A DNA stretch of 15,282 nucleotides from CAZIOQ01 sp964540975 (lineage in GTDB: Bacteria; Patescibacteriota; Microgenomatia; UBA12405; UBA6130): the NCBI GenBank assembly GCA_964540975.1, contig CAZIOQ010000016.1:1-15282 (forward strand), written 5' to 3'. Under the pieces are notes generated by a model. It was not told where the DNA came from, ran no database searches, and worked only from the letters and a program-made list of their open reading frames with translations. Below, one piece after another: positions 14,148 to 15,282 of the stretch (positions are counted from its first letter, which is position 1; every line of letters starts with the position of its first letter). The position numbers were made by a program, and so were the translations under genes.

Positions 14148-15059
14148 ATGAGGTTGATTTTGGTGAGAAAAAGCTTCTTTTTGGGAATAATTTCCGGGTT
14201 GGGTTTGTTGGTTTTGTTCTTTGCCCAACAGCCAGATGCTAATCTCCATCTTGTTTTCTGTCCTGTTGGTCAAGGAGATGGTATTTTGGTTAGCCAAGGG
14301 ACAAGTCAGGTTTTAATTGATGGTGGTCCGGATGAAAAAATTCTTTCTTGCTTGGCGAAAAAAATGCCATTTTGGGATCGGAAAATAGAATTGGTGATTT
14401 TAACCCATCCGGAAAAGGACCATTTTGGCGGTTTAATCGAAGTTTTAAAAAGATATAAAGTAGAAAAAATGCTTTTGAATTCTTTTGGCAAAGAAACAGC
14501 AGAATTTATGAATTTAGCCCAGGTTATTAATGATCAAAAAATTTATACAATTTTTCCCACCCCAGGGATGAAAATTCGACTAGGAAAGATATTTTTTGAT
14601 CTATTTTGGCCGAGTCGATCAGCTTTAAAAGAATTGGAGGAGGAAGAGAAAAAAGGAGAAAAATTGAAAAATTTTTTCTTAATCAAGGAAGAATTAGTTA
14701 AGGCAAACAAATATTCGCTTGTTTTCCAACTCAAACTTGACCAGTTTGCTAGTTTGTTTTTAGCTGATTTGCCGGGTGAGATCAGCCAACAATTAATCTG
14801 GCGAAGAGAACTGCCTTCGGTGGCAGTAGTTAAAGCTTCTCATCATGGTGCCGGAGGGGATAATCCTTTAATGATTTATCAAAAAATTAGACCGTCGGTA
14901 GTGGTAATCTCTGTTGGTCGGAATTCTTTTGGTCATCCTTCGGAAGAATTTATTCAAGATTTAAAAAAATTGGGGATAAAAGTTTTGCGGACTGATCAGG
15001 GGGGAATGATCGAGATTGTTAGTGATGGCAAGAAGTTTTGGCTGGGCGGCTGGCTCTAA
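14148..15059 (+). CDS. ComEC-like metallo-beta-lactamase-fold protein with an N-terminal membrane anchor
   Basis: The 303-residue protein (ATG 14148, the preceding TTG adds one residue) has one N-terminal helix of about 20 residues (SFFLGIISGLGLLVLFFAQ), so it is membrane-tethered with its domain outside. The metallo-beta-lactamase fold resembles the C-terminal domain of ComEC/Rec2: VGQGDGILVSQG, IDGGPD, LTHPEKDHFGG (metal motif HxExDH, residues 87-92), LADLPGE, KASHHGA and GHPSEE. ComEC usually has a competence channel as well, which is absent here. The role could be hydrolysis of a DNA strand or other phosphodiester at the cell surface. The usual middle residue of HxHxDH or HxDxDH is Glu here. 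It lies 38 bases after the anchored protein gene and is the last gene of the cluster. Confidence 0.85.
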   Translation: MRLILVRKSFFLGIISGLGLLVLFFAQQPDANLHLVFCPVGQGDGILVSQGTSQVLIDGGPDEKILSCLAKKMPFWDRKIELVILTHPEKDHFGGLIEVLKRYKVEKMLLNSFGKETAEFMNLAQVINDQKIYTIFPTPGMKIRLGKIFFDLFWPSRSALKELEEEEKKGEKLKNFFLIKEELVKANKYSLVFQLKLDQFASLFLADLPGEISQQLIWRRELPSVAVVKASHHGAGGDNPLMIYQKIRPSVVVISVGRNSFGHPSEEFIQDLKKLGIKVLRTDQGGMIEIVSDGKKFWLGGWL

Positions 15060-15061
15060 CC

Positions 15062-15094
15062 TTCCAGGTCGGATTAGGTTCGAACCTGGGAAAG
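15062..15094 (+). terminator. Possible weak terminator or structured 3' end
   Basis: CCAGGT (15064-15069) pairs with ACCTGG (15084-15089) in the gap just after the metallo-beta-lactamase gene. The sequence between contains the palindrome AGGTTCGAACCT (15077-15088). There is no following T run, so it is not an ordinary rho-independent terminator. The palindrome superficially resembles a tRNA T arm, but no tRNA fits. Confidence 0.35.
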
Positions 15095-15141
15095 CAATCG
15101 TCTATTTCTTGCCTTAAATAACCCCACTGGAGAAAAGCCGA

Positions 15142-15282
15142 ACCAGCCAAAAATTTTTCCCTTCCACAGGCAAAGACGAAGCAAGCAAAAAGGTTGATTA
15201 CCGGTTTGTCAAGCTAAAACGACCCCGGATCGTAAAGCGAGATCGTAAAGCGATCGTAAAGCCGTCTCTTCCATGGGCGGAG
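15142..15282 (-). repeat. Right arm of the perfect 141-bp terminal inverted repeat
   Basis: This is the exact reverse complement of 1-141, with the three 10-bp iterations at 15229-15262 in inverse order. The adjacent stretch 15095-15141 is noncoding and shows no further match to the left end beyond scattered bases. Confidence 0.9.

Noticed and set aside
15077..15092. TTCGAAC string near the right end as a tRNA T arm
   Set aside because: The string is part of a 12-base palindrome, and no acceptor or anticodon stem can be built around it on either strand.

Overview
The window looks like a bacterial metagenome contig, probably from a Patescibacteria (CPR) genome and most likely Microgenomates. 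This rests on low GC, very few Shine-Dalgarno sites, several promoters placed so close to the start codon that the mRNAs should be leaderless, and a cluster of secreted proteins whose architecture I remember from Microgenomates genomes. TAG ends many intact genes, so the standard code applies. The lineage is an inference, because no phylogenetic marker protein is present.

Ends: bases 1-141 and 15142-15282 are perfect inverted copies that stop matching exactly at base 142. They contain three copies of a 10-bp unit. The exact length of 141 equals a common assembler k-mer size, so the ends may be an assembly-graph boundary rather than complete biological termini. A real inverted repeat of at least this length must still underlie them, unless the assembly is wrong.

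Left third (142-5382): a tRNA-Gly(GCC) with a good extended -10 promoter is followed by about 320 bp of structured noncoding DNA. A histone-deacetylase-family gene comes next, broken by a -1 shift at an A7 run. Converging on it is a tightly coupled minus-strand operon: a broken Gfo/Idh/MocA oxidoreductase, an IorA-like thiamine-diphosphate protein without its ferredoxin domain, a thymidylate-kinase-like P-loop kinase and an alpha/beta hydrolase. The oxidoreductase has lost its N-terminal Rossmann part and carries an in-frame TAG. Its truncated 5' end abuts, head to head, the slightly truncated 5' end of a DUF523/TudS-like gene, which marks a rearrangement junction near 5380.

Middle (5376-8122): the DUF523 gene, an unrecognised gene with a near-consensus promoter, a family-4 uracil-DNA glycosylase with a Cys-to-His change at a canonical Fe-S ligand position, and a minus-strand REP-associated tyrosine transposase (RAYT). 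Copies of a short palindrome lie on both sides of the RAYT and recur at two more intergenic sites, which suggests a REPIN/RAYT-like system.

Right half (8123-15059): seven plus-strand genes for the cell envelope. They are a six-helix membrane protein shaped like a sensor kinase without its kinase domain, two secreted proteins sharing a C-terminal beta domain, two signal-peptide proteins with C-terminal membrane anchors that resemble DUF916/WxLIP, a membrane-anchored Big_1-like protein, and a ComEC-like metallo-beta-lactamase. The secreted and anchored pairs are arranged like the WxL/WxLIP surface complexes of Firmicutes and may be an analogous system.
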